DNA of 20,495 nt from RBG-16-66-20 sp035499575 (GCA_035499575.1 DATJYN010000039.1:1-20495), one strand, 5' to 3'; positions 6,790 to 15,814 are shown, counted from the stretch's first letter. A program made the numbers and translations. Notes: a model not told the origin generated them from the sequence alone.

Positions 6790-7806
6790 ATGTACGCCAC
6801 GCTGACGCTTCCCGCCGGAGAAGAATTTTCCGCCTCGCGCCGCTCGCCGACCGTGCGGGTGCGTTCGGCCGACGAACTGCGCAACGCCCTGCGCCAGGCG
6901 CGCGGGCAGGCGCTCACGCTGGACGCCTCGGGCATGGATCGCGTGCTGCGGGCGGATACCAAGCGCGGGCTCCTGGAAGTCCAGGCGGCGGCCTCCTGGG
7001 CGGAACTGGCGAAGTACCTCGGCCAGCACAAGATCGACCTTGAGGCTTTTGCGCGGCTGCCGGGCCTGCCCTCGACGGTTGGCGAATCGGTTTCACTCGC
7101 CAGTCCCGGCCCGGATGGGCTGCCCGTGTGCGCCCACGTCGCGGCGTTGACGCTGGTCTCCCCTGACGGGGACCTCCGGCGCGCGGACCGCGAGACCAAC
7201 CCGGAACTGCTGAAGCTGGTGCTCGGGGGCCAGGGCGCGCTTGGCGTGCTCTACAGCCTGACGCTGACGACCGATTCGCTCCTGCAAAGCGCGGCAAACG
7301 CCGTCGCGCCGGCCGAACTCGGTGTCCCGGAAGCGTCGCCGGCCGCGGCGGCCAGCACGCTCGAGTGCCTGCTGCCGCCGCAGGAGCTGGACGCGTACCT
7401 AAAGGATGTCCGCTCGCTCATCGAGGAGCGGCGGCTCACCCTGCTGGGCATCTCGGTACGCCGCTATCTTCCCGACGACAGCTGCCGGCTCAACTGGGCG
7501 ACGCGCGAATGGGCCGGCGTCGAAATCCGCTTCGGCATGAAAACCACGCTCGGGGCGAGCGTTGCGGCGGCCGAAGTGCGCCGGGTGCTGCTTGCGGCGG
7601 CGATCGCGCGGGGCGGCTCATTCCCGATCCGCGATGCGCGCGACGCCACGCGTGCGCAACTGGCCGCCTGCTATCCGATGCTCAGCGAATTCCTTGCCGA
7701 AAAGCGCCGCGGCGATTCCGCCGACCGGTTGCACAACGCGTGGACCCGCCGTATCGCCGCCAGCTTGCGGTCGGAATCCTGCGACGTGCGTTGGGCGAAA
7801 AACTAG
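6790..7806 (+). CDS. FAD-linked oxidase-like protein (VAO/PCMH family), FAD loop apparently missing
   Basis: A 338-aa protein starting at ATG 6790 with a good GGAG site 6 bases upstream. The N-terminal half follows the PCMH FAD-binding pattern of GlcE and sugar-lactone oxidases: VRVRSADELRNALRQA, LDASGMDRVL, LEVQAAASWAELAKYL, STVGESVSLASPGP, and NPELLKLVLGGQGALGVLYS. The C-terminal part has a short substrate domain ending YPMLSEFL...DRLHNAW, like the gulonolactone-oxidase tail. The usual glycine-rich pyrophosphate loop (GGGxS type), expected between ARGQ and ALTLDASG (about residues 38-40), is absent. It may be a flavoprotein with unusual binding, or a non-catalytic relative. Substrate is unknown. 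Its TAG stop shares CTAG with the stop of dnaE. Confidence 0.75.
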   Translation: MYATLTLPAGEEFSASRRSPTVRVRSADELRNALRQARGQALTLDASGMDRVLRADTKRGLLEVQAAASWAELAKYLGQHKIDLEAFARLPGLPSTVGESVSLASPGPDGLPVCAHVAALTLVSPDGDLRRADRETNPELLKLVLGGQGALGVLYSLTLTTDSLLQSAANAVAPAELGVPEASPAAAASTLECLLPPQELDAYLKDVRSLIEERRLTLLGISVRRYLPDDSCRLNWATREWAGVEIRFGMKTTLGASVAAAEVRRVLLAAAIARGGSFPIRDARDATRAQLAACYPMLSEFLAEKRRGDSADRLHNAWTRRIAASLRSESCDVRWAKN

Positions 7807-10800
7807 GCCGGAGAATTGCCGTACTGAAATTGGACCGCATCCGGGGTGAGCCAGGCGGCTAGCTCTCCCAGCATCTGTTCATCCGGCCGCACGCGCCAGG
7901 CGTCGCCGAGCGCGACATCGCAACTAGCGCCGGCGTTTTCGTAGTGCACCAGCACCGGACAGCCGCCCTCGCCCGCCGAGCGGTACGGCGCCAGCATGTC
8001 CATCAGGCGCTTGGGATCCTTCGCCTTGTCGGTGCGGCCGTTCATTTCGATGCGCAGGCGCGCACCCAGGCGCGCACGAAGCGAAGCGAGGTCGAGCAGG
8101 TCGTCGGCAGTAACGCGCATGCCGCCGCTGAAATCGTCGCGCTGTACCTTGCCCTGCACCACCAGCAGCCGGTCTTCCTTCAGCTTGTCGCGGTGCTTCT
8201 CGAACATTTCGTTGAAGACGGAGATTTCCGACTGCGCGGTGCCGTCGTCCAGCATCACCGCCATCATGCGGCCGCGGCGCGTCATCTGCACGCGCGCCGC
8301 GGACACCACGCCGGCAATCCAGACGCGCTCGCCGGCGGATGACAGCTTCGCCAGCGTCGTGCGCGGAAAACCCTTAAGTTCGCGCTCGTAGACCGAAAAC
8401 AGGTGCCCGGACAGGCAGTAGCCGAGCGCCGCCTTTTCCTCGGTCAAGCGCTGCCGCAGGTCCCAAGGCCGGGTCTCCACCAGCACCAGCCCGGCGGTAA
8501 GCACCGGGTCGGCCTCGCCAAACAGGCTGGTCTGCGAGGCCGAGCGCTCAGCCTGCTCCGCGGCCTCGATGGCGCGGCCGGCGGAGGCGAGCAGGCTGGC
8601 GCGATTCGGGTTGACGCCGTCGAAGGCGCCGGCGCGGACCAAGGCCTCGATGCAGCGCCGGTTTACCACGCGCTTGTCGATGCGGCGGCAGAAATCGAAG
8701 AGATCGGTAAACGGTCCGGCCTTGCGCGCCTGCAGGATCGCCTCGATCGCCGATTGCCCCGTGCCGCGCACGCCGCCGAGGCCGTAGCGCACCGTCTTCA
8801 GGTCCACCGGCACGAAGCGGTAGTCGGAAGCATTGATATCCGGCGGCAGCACCGCCAGGCCGTTGGCGAGCGCGTCGTCGCGGAACTGGCGCAGCTTGTC
8901 CGTGTCATCCATGAGGGCGGACATGTTGGCCGCCATGAACGCGGCGGCATGGTGCGCCTTCATGTAGGCGGTCTGGTAAGCGAGCAGCGCGTAGGCCGCC
9001 GCATGCGACTTGTTGAAGCCGTAGCCGGCGAACTTCTCCATCAGGTCGAATAGCTGCGTCGCCCGGCCGCGAGTGACGCCGTTCTTTTCCGCGCCGGCGA
9101 CGAAAATGCCGCGCTGCTGGGCCATTTCCTCGGCCAGTTTCTTGCCCATCGCGCGCCGCAGCAGGTCGGCGGCCCCCAGCGAATAACCGCCGATCACCTG
9201 CGCGATCTGCATCACCTGTTCCTGGTAGACCATGATGCCGTAGGTGGGCGCGAGGATCGGCTCCAGGCGCGCGTCCAGGTAATCGATGCGCTTGCGGCCC
9301 TGCTTGCATTCGATGTATTCCGGGATCAGCTCCATCGGGCCCGGCCGGTACAGCGCCACCAGCGCGATCACGTCCTCGAAGCGCGCCGGCGGCGCCTGCT
9401 TGAGCAGGTCGCGCATGCCGCGCGATTCAAACTGGAACACCCCGGTGGCATTGCCGGAGGCGAGGATCGCGTAGGTTGCCTTGTCGTCGAGCGGCAGCGC
9501 CTCGATGGAAAAATCCTTCTCGCCCATCTCGCGCACATAACGCTCGGCCCAGGACAGCACGGTGAGCGTGGTGAGCCCGAGGAAGTCGAACTTCACCAGG
9601 CCGACCGCCTCGACGTCGTCCTTGTCGAGCTGCGAGATCACGTGCGTGCCACCCTCGGCCGCGTAGAGCGGGCAGAAGTCGGTAAGCTTGCCGGGGGCGA
9701 TCAGCACCCCGCCCGCATGCATGCCGACGTTGCGCGTCAGTCCCTCCAGCTTCTCGCCCAGCTCAAGCAGGTCGCGCACTTCCTCTTCCTTCTTCTCGCG
9801 CTGCGCTAACAGCGGCTCCATCGCGCGCGCGTCGGCGAGCGTGATCAGCTTGCCGGGCTGGAACGGGATCAGCTTTGCGATCTGGTCGCAGAAGTTGTAG
9901 CCGAGGTCGAGCACGCGCCCTGCGTCGCGCACCACCGCGCGCGCTGCCATGGTGCCGAAGGTGGCGATCTGCGAGACCGACTCCTCGCCGTATTTCTTGC
10001 GCACATAGTCGATCACGCGGTCGCGGCCGTCCTGGCAAAAATCGATGTCGAAGTCCGGCATCGACACGCGCTCCGGATTGAGGAAGCGCTCGAACAGCAG
10101 GTCGTACTTGAGTGGGTCGAGATCGGTGATGCCGAGCGCATAGGCTACCAGCGAGCCCGCGCCCGAACCGCGGCCCGGGCCGACCGGCACGCCGTTGGAC
10201 TTCGCCCAGTTGATGAAGTCGGCGACGATCAGGAAGTAGCCTGCGTAGCCCATCTGCGCGATGGTCTTGATCTCGAAATTCAGGCGCTCCCGGTAAGGAG
10301 GCATGGCTTCGGCCTTCAGACCCAGCTTCTCGAACCTGCTCGCCAGGCCTTTCTCGGCTTCGCTCGCGAGGAAGGCATCCAGAGAAATGCCCTTCGGCGT
10401 CGGAAAGGCCGGCAGGCGGCTCTTGCCGAGCTCGATCTCGAGATTGCAGCGGCGTGCGATCTCGACCGCGTTCTCCAGCGCCTGCGGCACGTCGGCGAAC
10501 AGCCGGGCCATCTCGTCCTGCGTCTTGAAGTACTGATCGGGCGTGAACAGCTTCGGCCGGCGCTGGTCGCCGAGCACGTAACCCTGCGCAATGCAGACGC
10601 GCGCCTCGTGCGCCTTGAAATCCTCGCGCTCGGTGAACTGCACTGGGTGCGTCGCTACCACCGGAAGATTCAGCTTGGCCGCCAGCGCCAGCGTGCCGCC
10701 GACCAGTTTTTCCGTGTTCGGCGCGCCGGCACGCTGTACTTCCAGGTAGTAACGCCCCGGAAAAAGCCCTGCCCAGGCCGCGGCGAGCTTCTCCGCCGCG

Positions 10801-11258
10801 GCGGCGTTGCCGCCCGCAAGCGCGTGCACGACATCGCCGCCGGCAAAGCCCGAGAGAGCGATCAGCCCGTCGGTGCCGATTTCCTTGAACCATTCCTTGG
10901 CGATCTCCGCCCGCGCACGGTGCTGGTTCTTCAGCCACGCACGCGACAGCAGCTCGGACAGGCGCTTGTAGCCGGTGCGCGAAGCGCAAATCAGCAGCGC
11001 GCGGTAGGGCTTTTCGCGGTCGGCATCGTTCTGGACCCAGCAGTCGGCGCCGATCAACGGCTTGACGCCGCCGGCGCGCGCCGCAGCGTAGAACTTGATC
11101 ATGCCGAAGACATTGCCGCTGTCGGTAAGCGCGAGCGCCGGCATGCCGTCGGCCTTCGCCTTGGCGACCGCGTCGTCGATGCGGACGAGCCCATCCGTCA
11201 CCGAGTACTCGCTGTGCATCCTCAGGTGAACGAAACGGGGAGCACTTTGAGCAGCCAT
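7803..11258 (-). CDS. dnaE: DNA polymerase III subunit alpha
   Basis: Catalytic subunit of the replicative DNA polymerase; 1151 aa from ATG 11258, close to E. coli DnaE (1160). Domains in order: N-terminal PHP domain (FVHLRMHSEYS onward, about 1-270); palm with MPDFDID carrying catalytic Asp402 and Asp404; KFDFLGL with the third Asp (558); then fingers and helix-hairpin-helix regions containing YGFNKSHAAAYALLAYQT. QTSLF follows, matching the internal beta-clamp-binding motif. The OB fold (VWIAGVVSAARVQMTRRG onward) and a C-terminal tau-binding-type tail complete it. In-frame codons upstream of the chosen ATG read into the divergent EamA gene. No strong Shine-Dalgarno sequence is visible. A single dnaE1-type gene; no sign of disruption. 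Confidence 0.97.
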   Translation of the reverse strand: MAAQSAPRFVHLRMHSEYSVTDGLVRIDDAVAKAKADGMPALALTDSGNVFGMIKFYAAARAGGVKPLIGADCWVQNDADREKPYRALLICASRTGYKRLSELLSRAWLKNQHRARAEIAKEWFKEIGTDGLIALSGFAGGDVVHALAGGNAAAAEKLAAAWAGLFPGRYYLEVQRAGAPNTEKLVGGTLALAAKLNLPVVATHPVQFTEREDFKAHEARVCIAQGYVLGDQRRPKLFTPDQYFKTQDEMARLFADVPQALENAVEIARRCNLEIELGKSRLPAFPTPKGISLDAFLASEAEKGLASRFEKLGLKAEAMPPYRERLNFEIKTIAQMGYAGYFLIVADFINWAKSNGVPVGPGRGSGAGSLVAYALGITDLDPLKYDLLFERFLNPERVSMPDFDIDFCQDGRDRVIDYVRKKYGEESVSQIATFGTMAARAVVRDAGRVLDLGYNFCDQIAKLIPFQPGKLITLADARAMEPLLAQREKKEEEVRDLLELGEKLEGLTRNVGMHAGGVLIAPGKLTDFCPLYAAEGGTHVISQLDKDDVEAVGLVKFDFLGLTTLTVLSWAERYVREMGEKDFSIEALPLDDKATYAILASGNATGVFQFESRGMRDLLKQAPPARFEDVIALVALYRPGPMELIPEYIECKQGRKRIDYLDARLEPILAPTYGIMVYQEQVMQIAQVIGGYSLGAADLLRRAMGKKLAEEMAQQRGIFVAGAEKNGVTRGRATQLFDLMEKFAGYGFNKSHAAAYALLAYQTAYMKAHHAAAFMAANMSALMDDTDKLRQFRDDALANGLAVLPPDINASDYRFVPVDLKTVRYGLGGVRGTGQSAIEAILQARKAGPFTDLFDFCRRIDKRVVNRRCIEALVRAGAFDGVNPNRASLLASAGRAIEAAEQAERSASQTSLFGEADPVLTAGLVLVETRPWDLRQRLTEEKAALGYCLSGHLFSVYERELKGFPRTTLAKLSSAGERVWIAGVVSAARVQMTRRGRMMAVMLDDGTAQSEISVFNEMFEKHRDKLKEDRLLVVQGKVQRDDFSGGMRVTADDLLDLASLRARLGARLRIEMNGRTDKAKDPKRLMDMLAPYRSAGEGGCPVLVHYENAGASCDVALGDAWRVRPDEQMLGELAAWLTPDAVQFQYGNSPA

Positions 11259-11301
11259 GGGAATCGCTAAAAGTTTACCATCGCTGACATACCATCTACC
11301 C

Positions 11302-12180
11302 ATGCGCGGCCTGTCACTGTTTGCCCTGTTCGCGGGCGCGATCTGCATCGCGCTCTCGCCGATCTGGGTGCGAGTTTCGGAAGTCGGGCCGACGGCCAGC
11401 GCTTTCTGGCGCGTCGCGCTTGCGGTCCCGCTGCTTTGGATTCTTTATGCTTTCAACAGCAAAGGACGAAAAATCCTCAACAGGGATCAATACCTTCCCT
11501 TACTCGCCACCGGCACCGCGTTCGCGGGCGATCTGGCCTTCTGGCACTGGTCGATCCAGCACACTTCGGTCGCCAATTCCACGCTGCTCGCCAACCTGGC
11601 GTCAATCTTCGTCACGCTGGCCGCCTGGCTGCTCTGGAAGCAGCGCCCGAGCGGACTGTTCGTTAGCGGCCTGGCGGCTGCGTTGCTCGGCACGGGATTG
11701 CTGGTGCGCGCAAGTCTGGGCTTCTCGCCGACTGCGCTGCTGGGTGATGCGCTCGGCGTCGTGACGGCGATGTTCTACGCCTGGTACCTGCTCTCGATGA
11801 AGGGCCTGCGCGACCGCGGCGCGGCAACGCTGCAGCTGATGGCGGCGACCACGACCATCACGGCGATCATCCTCCTGCCGGTCGCGCTCGCGTCGGCACA
11901 TTTGACCGGCCAGGCGCTGCTGCCGCAGTCCAGCGCCGGCTGGCTGAAGCTGCTCGGTCTCGCCTGGATCTCGCACTCGGCCGGCCAGTCCCTGATCGCG
12001 TATGCTCTGGCGCAGTTGCCGGCGGCATTTTCCGCGGTCGGATTGCTGCTGCAGCCGGTCATGGCGGCGGCGTTTGCGTGGCTGCTGCTGGCCGAGCCCC
12101 TCTCGGCGCTGCAATGCGTCGGCGGTGCGGTGGTACTGGCAGGCATATACCTGGCGCACTTGGGGAGGAGCCGCGCATGA
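11302..12180 (+). CDS. EamA/DMT-superfamily membrane transporter
   Basis: A 292-aa integral inner-membrane protein with about ten hydrophobic segments in two repeated EamA halves, the drug/metabolite transporter fold. Family-typical pieces include the N-terminal helix with LSPIWVRVSEVGPTASAFWR, LAFWHWSIQHTSVANSTLLANL in the middle, and QSLIAYALAQLPAAFSAVGL with the terminal AGIYLAHLG. Substrate is not deducible; relatives export amino acids or metabolites. The start at 11302 was chosen because the first transmembrane helix follows directly; the ribosome site is weak. Its TGA overlaps the ATG of the next gene (ATGA), so it heads a three-gene operon. Confidence 0.88.
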   Translation: MRGLSLFALFAGAICIALSPIWVRVSEVGPTASAFWRVALAVPLLWILYAFNSKGRKILNRDQYLPLLATGTAFAGDLAFWHWSIQHTSVANSTLLANLASIFVTLAAWLLWKQRPSGLFVSGLAAALLGTGLLVRASLGFSPTALLGDALGVVTAMFYAWYLLSMKGLRDRGAATLQLMAATTTITAIILLPVALASAHLTGQALLPQSSAGWLKLLGLAWISHSAGQSLIAYALAQLPAAFSAVGLLLQPVMAAAFAWLLLAEPLSALQCVGGAVVLAGIYLAHLGRSRA

Positions 12181-13196
12181 AATTCGGCGTGTTCGACCAT
12201 CTCGATGCGAGCGGCGCGCCGCTCGCCGAATTCTACGAGAGCCGCCTGCGGTTGGCGGAGGCTTACGACCGCATCGGCATCCATGCACTGCACGTTGCCG
12301 AACACCATGCGACGCCGCTGGGCATGGCGCCCTCGCCCTCCGTATTCCTGTCCGCGGTGGCGCAGCGCACCAGGCGCCTGCGCTTCGGCCCCCTGGTCTA
12401 CACGCTCGCGCTCTACCACCCGCTGCGCCTGGCGGACGAGGTCTGCATGCTCGACCACCTGAGCGGCGGACGCCTGGAACTCGGCGTGGGACGCGGCGTG
12501 TCGCCGATCGAGATCGAATACTTCGGCTTCGATCCGGCGAAATCGCAGGCAATGTACCTCGAGGCCTACCAGGTGATCCTCAAGGCGATGCGCGAACGCA
12601 TCCTGAATTTCGAAGGCGAGTACTACCGTTTCAAGGACGTGCCGAACCATCTCGCGCCCCTGCAGCGTCCGCATCCGCCGATCTGGTACGGCATCGCCAA
12701 TCCGGAGAGCGCGGAATTCGCCGCCGACAACCGCTTCAACATCGTCGGTACCGCGGCGCCAAGGGCGCTGCGCATAATCACCGACCGCTTCCGCGCGCAG
12801 TGGTCGAAAAACGGCAACGATCCGGCGCGGCTGCCGTTCATGGGCATCAGCCGGCACGTGGTGATCGCCGATACCGACGCCGAGGCGATGAAGCTCGCGC
12901 GACGCGCGTATGCGCGCTGGTGGGAGGGCTTCATCTACCTGTGGCGGCTGCGCGGCCTGAAGCCGCCTTTCACCACCTTCGTCGAGGATTTCGACACGGT
13001 GCTGAAGAACGGCCAGGCCATCGTCGGCTCGCCCGCTACCGTACGCGAAACCATCGCCGCGCAAGCGGGGGAGGCCGGACTCAATTATTTCCTGCTGCGC
13101 TTCGCCTTCGGCGACATGACGCTGCAGGAGTCGATGCGTTCGGTCGACCTGTTCGCCGGCCTCGTGCAGCCCGCCCTCGAGGAAATTCCCGCGTGA
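12177..13196 (+). CDS. luciferase-like flavin-dependent monooxygenase (LLM family)
   Basis: A 339-aa cytosolic TIM-barrel enzyme of the bacterial luciferase-like family, which uses reduced FMN or F420 and oxygen to oxidise organic substrates. Visible features are the N-terminal MKFGVFDHLD strand, ALHVAEHHATPLGMAPSPSV (the common EHH substrate-pocket motif), RLRFGPLVYTLALYHPLRLA, LDHLSGGRLELGVGRG with the flavin-phosphate region, and HPPIWYGIANPES. The ATG has a strong GGAGGAG site inside the end of the EamA gene. Its TGA overlaps the GTG start of the Bug protein. Substrate is unknown; the pairing with an uptake-type binding protein suggests catabolism of an imported compound. Confidence 0.9.
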   Translation: MKFGVFDHLDASGAPLAEFYESRLRLAEAYDRIGIHALHVAEHHATPLGMAPSPSVFLSAVAQRTRRLRFGPLVYTLALYHPLRLADEVCMLDHLSGGRLELGVGRGVSPIEIEYFGFDPAKSQAMYLEAYQVILKAMRERILNFEGEYYRFKDVPNHLAPLQRPHPPIWYGIANPESAEFAADNRFNIVGTAAPRALRIITDRFRAQWSKNGNDPARLPFMGISRHVVIADTDAEAMKLARRAYARWWEGFIYLWRLRGLKPPFTTFVEDFDTVLKNGQAIVGSPATVRETIAAQAGEAGLNYFLLRFAFGDMTLQESMRSVDLFAGLVQPALEEIPA

Positions 13197-14152
13197 AGCC
13201 CCGCTTGCTGCTCCTGGTCCTGTTTCTTCTTGCAGGTAGCGCTTTTTCCCAGGAGTGGCCCGCGCGACCGGTGAAGTTCATCGTCTCGCAGGCGCCCGGC
13301 ACCTCGCCCGATATCGTCGCGAGAATTCTGGCAGATCGGTTGTCGCGCCTTTGGGGCAGGTCCGTGATCGTGGAAAACCGGGCCGGCGGGCAAAACGTTC
13401 CCGGCGCCCAGGCCGCGGCGGGGGCACCCGCGGACGGCTACAACTTTTTCTATGCGACGACTGCCGCGATCGTCGTCAATCCGCTCACGGTCAAGGCGCT
13501 GCCCTACGATCCCGCGCGCGATTTCGTGCCGGTGGCAATGATCGCCAAATCGCCGATGGTGGTCGCGGTCAATCCGAGCGTCGCCGCCAAGACCCTCGCC
13601 GAGCTGGTGGCGCTCGACAGGGCGCAGCCCGGTCGGCTGGCGGCAGCCAACGAGGGCACCCGGACTTTCAGCGGCATGATGACCCAGATGCTCAACCAGA
13701 CCGCCCGGATGCGCCTGCTGCAAGTGCCGTACAACGGCGTCGCGGCGGCGATCCAGGACACCATTGCGGACCGCACGCAGGTGGTGCTGGTGAGTTCTGC
13801 GGCGCTGCTGCCGTTCCTGAAGCGCGGCGACCTGCGTGCGCTCGCCGTCAGCTCGGGCAAGCGCGTGCGCGGGCTGGAAGACGTCCCGACCCTGGCCGAA
13901 ACCTACCCGGGATTCGAGTACGTGGGCTGGTTCGCGCTGCTCGCGCCGACCGCCACGCCAGCAGCCATGATCCAGCGCGTCAACCGCGACATGGACAAAG
14001 CACTGACGGATCCCGTGGTCGCACAAAGGCTGTTTGATCTCGGCCTCGTCAACGAAGGCGCCGGCACGCCCGAGGCGCTGGGCGAATTCCTGCGCGCTGA
14101 ACGCGCGCGCTGGGCGAAACTCGTGAAAGAAATCGACCTGCAGCCCGAATGA
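13193..14152 (+). CDS. Bug-family tripartite tricarboxylate transporter substrate-binding protein
   Basis: A 319-aa periplasmic binding protein. It starts at GTG 13193 (GTGA overlap with the previous stop) with GAGGAAA about 8 bases upstream. The N-terminus MKPRLLLLVLFLLAGSAFSQ is a clear signal peptide, probably cleaved near Ser-Gln. Bug hallmarks follow: the strand WPARPVKFIVSQAPGTSPDI, VIVENRAGGQNVPGAQAAA, the YNGVAAAIQDTIADRTQV region, and the C-terminal LFDLGLVNEGAGTPEAL. Bug proteins are greatly expanded in Burkholderiales and bind carboxylates and other small acids. No TctA or TctB membrane subunit is nearby, which is usual for orphan Bug genes. The gene ends one base before the convergent purM stop. 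Confidence 0.93.
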   Translation: MKPRLLLLVLFLLAGSAFSQEWPARPVKFIVSQAPGTSPDIVARILADRLSRLWGRSVIVENRAGGQNVPGAQAAAGAPADGYNFFYATTAAIVVNPLTVKALPYDPARDFVPVAMIAKSPMVVAVNPSVAAKTLAELVALDRAQPGRLAAANEGTRTFSGMMTQMLNQTARMRLLQVPYNGVAAAIQDTIADRTQVVLVSSAALLPFLKRGDLRALAVSSGKRVRGLEDVPTLAETYPGFEYVGWFALLAPTATPAAMIQRVNRDMDKALTDPVVAQRLFDLGLVNEGAGTPEALGEFLRAERARWAKLVKEIDLQPE

Positions 14153-14153
14153 A

Positions 14154-15164
14154 CTAGAGGACCACGGCTTCGGGTTCGCCCGCGCCGCCGGCCTCGACGA
14201 AGCCGATTTCGTAGGGCAGTTCGCCTTCCCGCTTCAGCAGCATCGTCGCCGCCGCGACCTGCTCGCGCGCGACCGCGATCACCATGCCGATGCCGCAGTT
14301 GAACACGCGGTGCATCTCGTCTTCCGCGACCTTGCCGTTCTGCTGCAGCCAGGTGAAGATCTGCGGCCGCGGCCACATTTTCTTGCGCAGCACGGCGCGC
14401 ATGCCCTGCGGCAGCATGCGCGGTACATTACCGACCAGCCCGCCGCCGGTGATGTGCGCGAGTCCCTTGACTTGCACTGCGGCCATCAGCTTCAGTACCG
14501 GTTTCACGTAGATGCGGGTCGGCTCCATCAGCGTGTCGGCGAGGTCGGAGCTCGGTTTGTCCTCGCCCACGATGCGGCGGATCAGCGAGTAGCCGTTGGA
14601 GTGGGCGCCGCTGGAGGCGAGGCCGAGCAACACGTCGCCCGGCTGGATGCCGCTGCCATTGACGATCTTTTCCTTTTCGACCACGCCGACGCAGAACCCG
14701 GCGAGGTCATACTCTCCTTCCGGGTACATGCCGGGCATTTCGGCGGTCTCGCCGCCGATCAGTGCACAACCGGCTTCTTCGCAGCCCTCGGCGATACCCT
14801 TGATGACCTGGGTGGCGACGCCCTTGTCGAGCTTGCCGCAGGCGAAGTAGTCGAGGAAAAAAAGCGGCTCGGCGCCCTGCACGAGCACGTCGTTCACGCT
14901 CATCGCCACCAAGTCGATGCCCACCGTGCCGTGCCGGCCGAGCATGAACGCGAGCTTGAGCTTGGTGCCGACGCCGTCGGTGCCGGAAACCAGGATCGGC
15001 TCCTTGTACTTCTTGGGGATCGCACACAGCGCACCGAAGCCGCCCAGCCCCGCCAGCACTTCGGGGCGCAGAGTGCGCTTGGCGAAGGGCTTGATCGCTT
15101 CGACGAGGGCGTCCCCGGCGTCGATGTCCACGCCGGCATCGCGATAGGAGAGAGGTTCCGACAT
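14154..15164 (-). CDS. purM: phosphoribosylformylglycinamidine cyclo-ligase (AIR synthetase)
   Basis: Fifth step of purine biosynthesis: ATP-dependent ring closure of FGAM to AIR, in the cytosol. The 336-aa product matches the usual PurM length (about 345). Signatures: SYRDAGVDIDAGDALVEAIK at the start, LVSGTDGVGTKLKLA, VAMSVNDVLVQGAEPLFFLD, GGETAEMPGMYPEGEYDLAG, and AHITGGGLVGNVPRMLP. The start ATG at 15164 is the only sensible one; no clear Shine-Dalgarno sequence is seen. It is divergent from hda, an arrangement widely seen in proteobacteria. Confidence 0.97.
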   Translation of the reverse strand: MSEPLSYRDAGVDIDAGDALVEAIKPFAKRTLRPEVLAGLGGFGALCAIPKKYKEPILVSGTDGVGTKLKLAFMLGRHGTVGIDLVAMSVNDVLVQGAEPLFFLDYFACGKLDKGVATQVIKGIAEGCEEAGCALIGGETAEMPGMYPEGEYDLAGFCVGVVEKEKIVNGSGIQPGDVLLGLASSGAHSNGYSLIRRIVGEDKPSSDLADTLMEPTRIYVKPVLKLMAAVQVKGLAHITGGGLVGNVPRMLPQGMRAVLRKKMWPRPQIFTWLQQNGKVAEDEMHRVFNCGIGMVIAVAREQVAAATMLLKREGELPYEIGFVEAGGAGEPEAVVL

Positions 15165-15217
15165 GGCGGGTAAAATGATGTCTTTCCAGCAATTTTACGT
15201 GAAATGCAGCTTTGTTC
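15165..15217. promoter_or_regulatory. divergent purM/hda intergenic region
   Basis: A 53-bp stretch, more AT-rich than the flanks. TAAAAT occurs on the plus strand (15171-15176) and on the minus strand (15197-15192); each could be a -10 box for hda and purM respectively, but neither has a recognisable -35 element. I see no DnaA box or PurR-like palindrome. Assignment is tentative. Confidence 0.3.
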
Positions 15218-15814
15218 ATGAAGCAACTCGCGTTGGGCATCTCGCCTCGGCAACAGCCCACGCTCGACAATTTCGTGCCCGGCGCCAACGCCGAGCTGAT
15301 CTCTCGCCTGCGGGCGTTCAAGACTGGAAATTTTTCCGAAAACGTCCTGTATCTCTGGGGCGAGGCGGGTTCCGGCAAAAGCCATCTGCTGAGCGCCTGC
15401 GCCGGCCCGAACGTGGTGGATGACGTCGATAAGCTCGACGATACGTCGCAGATCGGCCTTTTCAACGCCATCAATGCGGCCCGGCAGTCCGGCGGCGCGG
15501 TACTTGCAGCTGGCAACGCACCGCCGGCGCAGCTGCCGCTGCGCGAGGATCTGAAATCGCGCCTGGCCTGGGGGCTGGTGTACCAGGTCAAGCGGCTGAC
15601 CGACGAGGAACGGGGCGTTTACCTGCGCGGCGAAGCGGCGCGCCGCGGTACGCAGCTCCCGGACGAGGTTGTTTCCTACCTGCTTACCCGCATGCGCCGT
15701 GACCTGCCTTCCCTGGCGGCGATGCTGGACCGGCTGGACCGCGCGTCGCTGGAGCGGAAGCGGCCCATCACGCTTCCTCTCGTGCGCGAAACACTGAAAG
15801 ACGATGAGGGATGA
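15218..15814 (+). CDS. hda: DnaA regulatory inactivator Hda
   Basis: AAA+ protein related to DnaA domain III which, bound to the sliding clamp, stimulates ATP hydrolysis by DnaA and prevents re-initiation of replication. The product from ATG 15218 has 198 aa. The N-terminal MKQLALGI contains the clamp-binding QLxL pattern, supporting this start. TLDNFVPGANAELI, Walker A GEAGSGKSH, the Walker-B-like VVDDVDKLDD, the arginine-containing REDLKSRLAWGLVYQV, and a C-terminal lid with MRRDLPSLAAMLDRLD follow. It lacks the DnaA DNA-binding domain IV, which separates it from DnaA. Its TGA overlaps the ATG of the HAD gene. Confidence 0.92.
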   Translation: MKQLALGISPRQQPTLDNFVPGANAELISRLRAFKTGNFSENVLYLWGEAGSGKSHLLSACAGPNVVDDVDKLDDTSQIGLFNAINAARQSGGAVLAAGNAPPAQLPLREDLKSRLAWGLVYQVKRLTDEERGVYLRGEAARRGTQLPDEVVSYLLTRMRRDLPSLAAMLDRLDRASLERKRPITLPLVRETLKDDEG

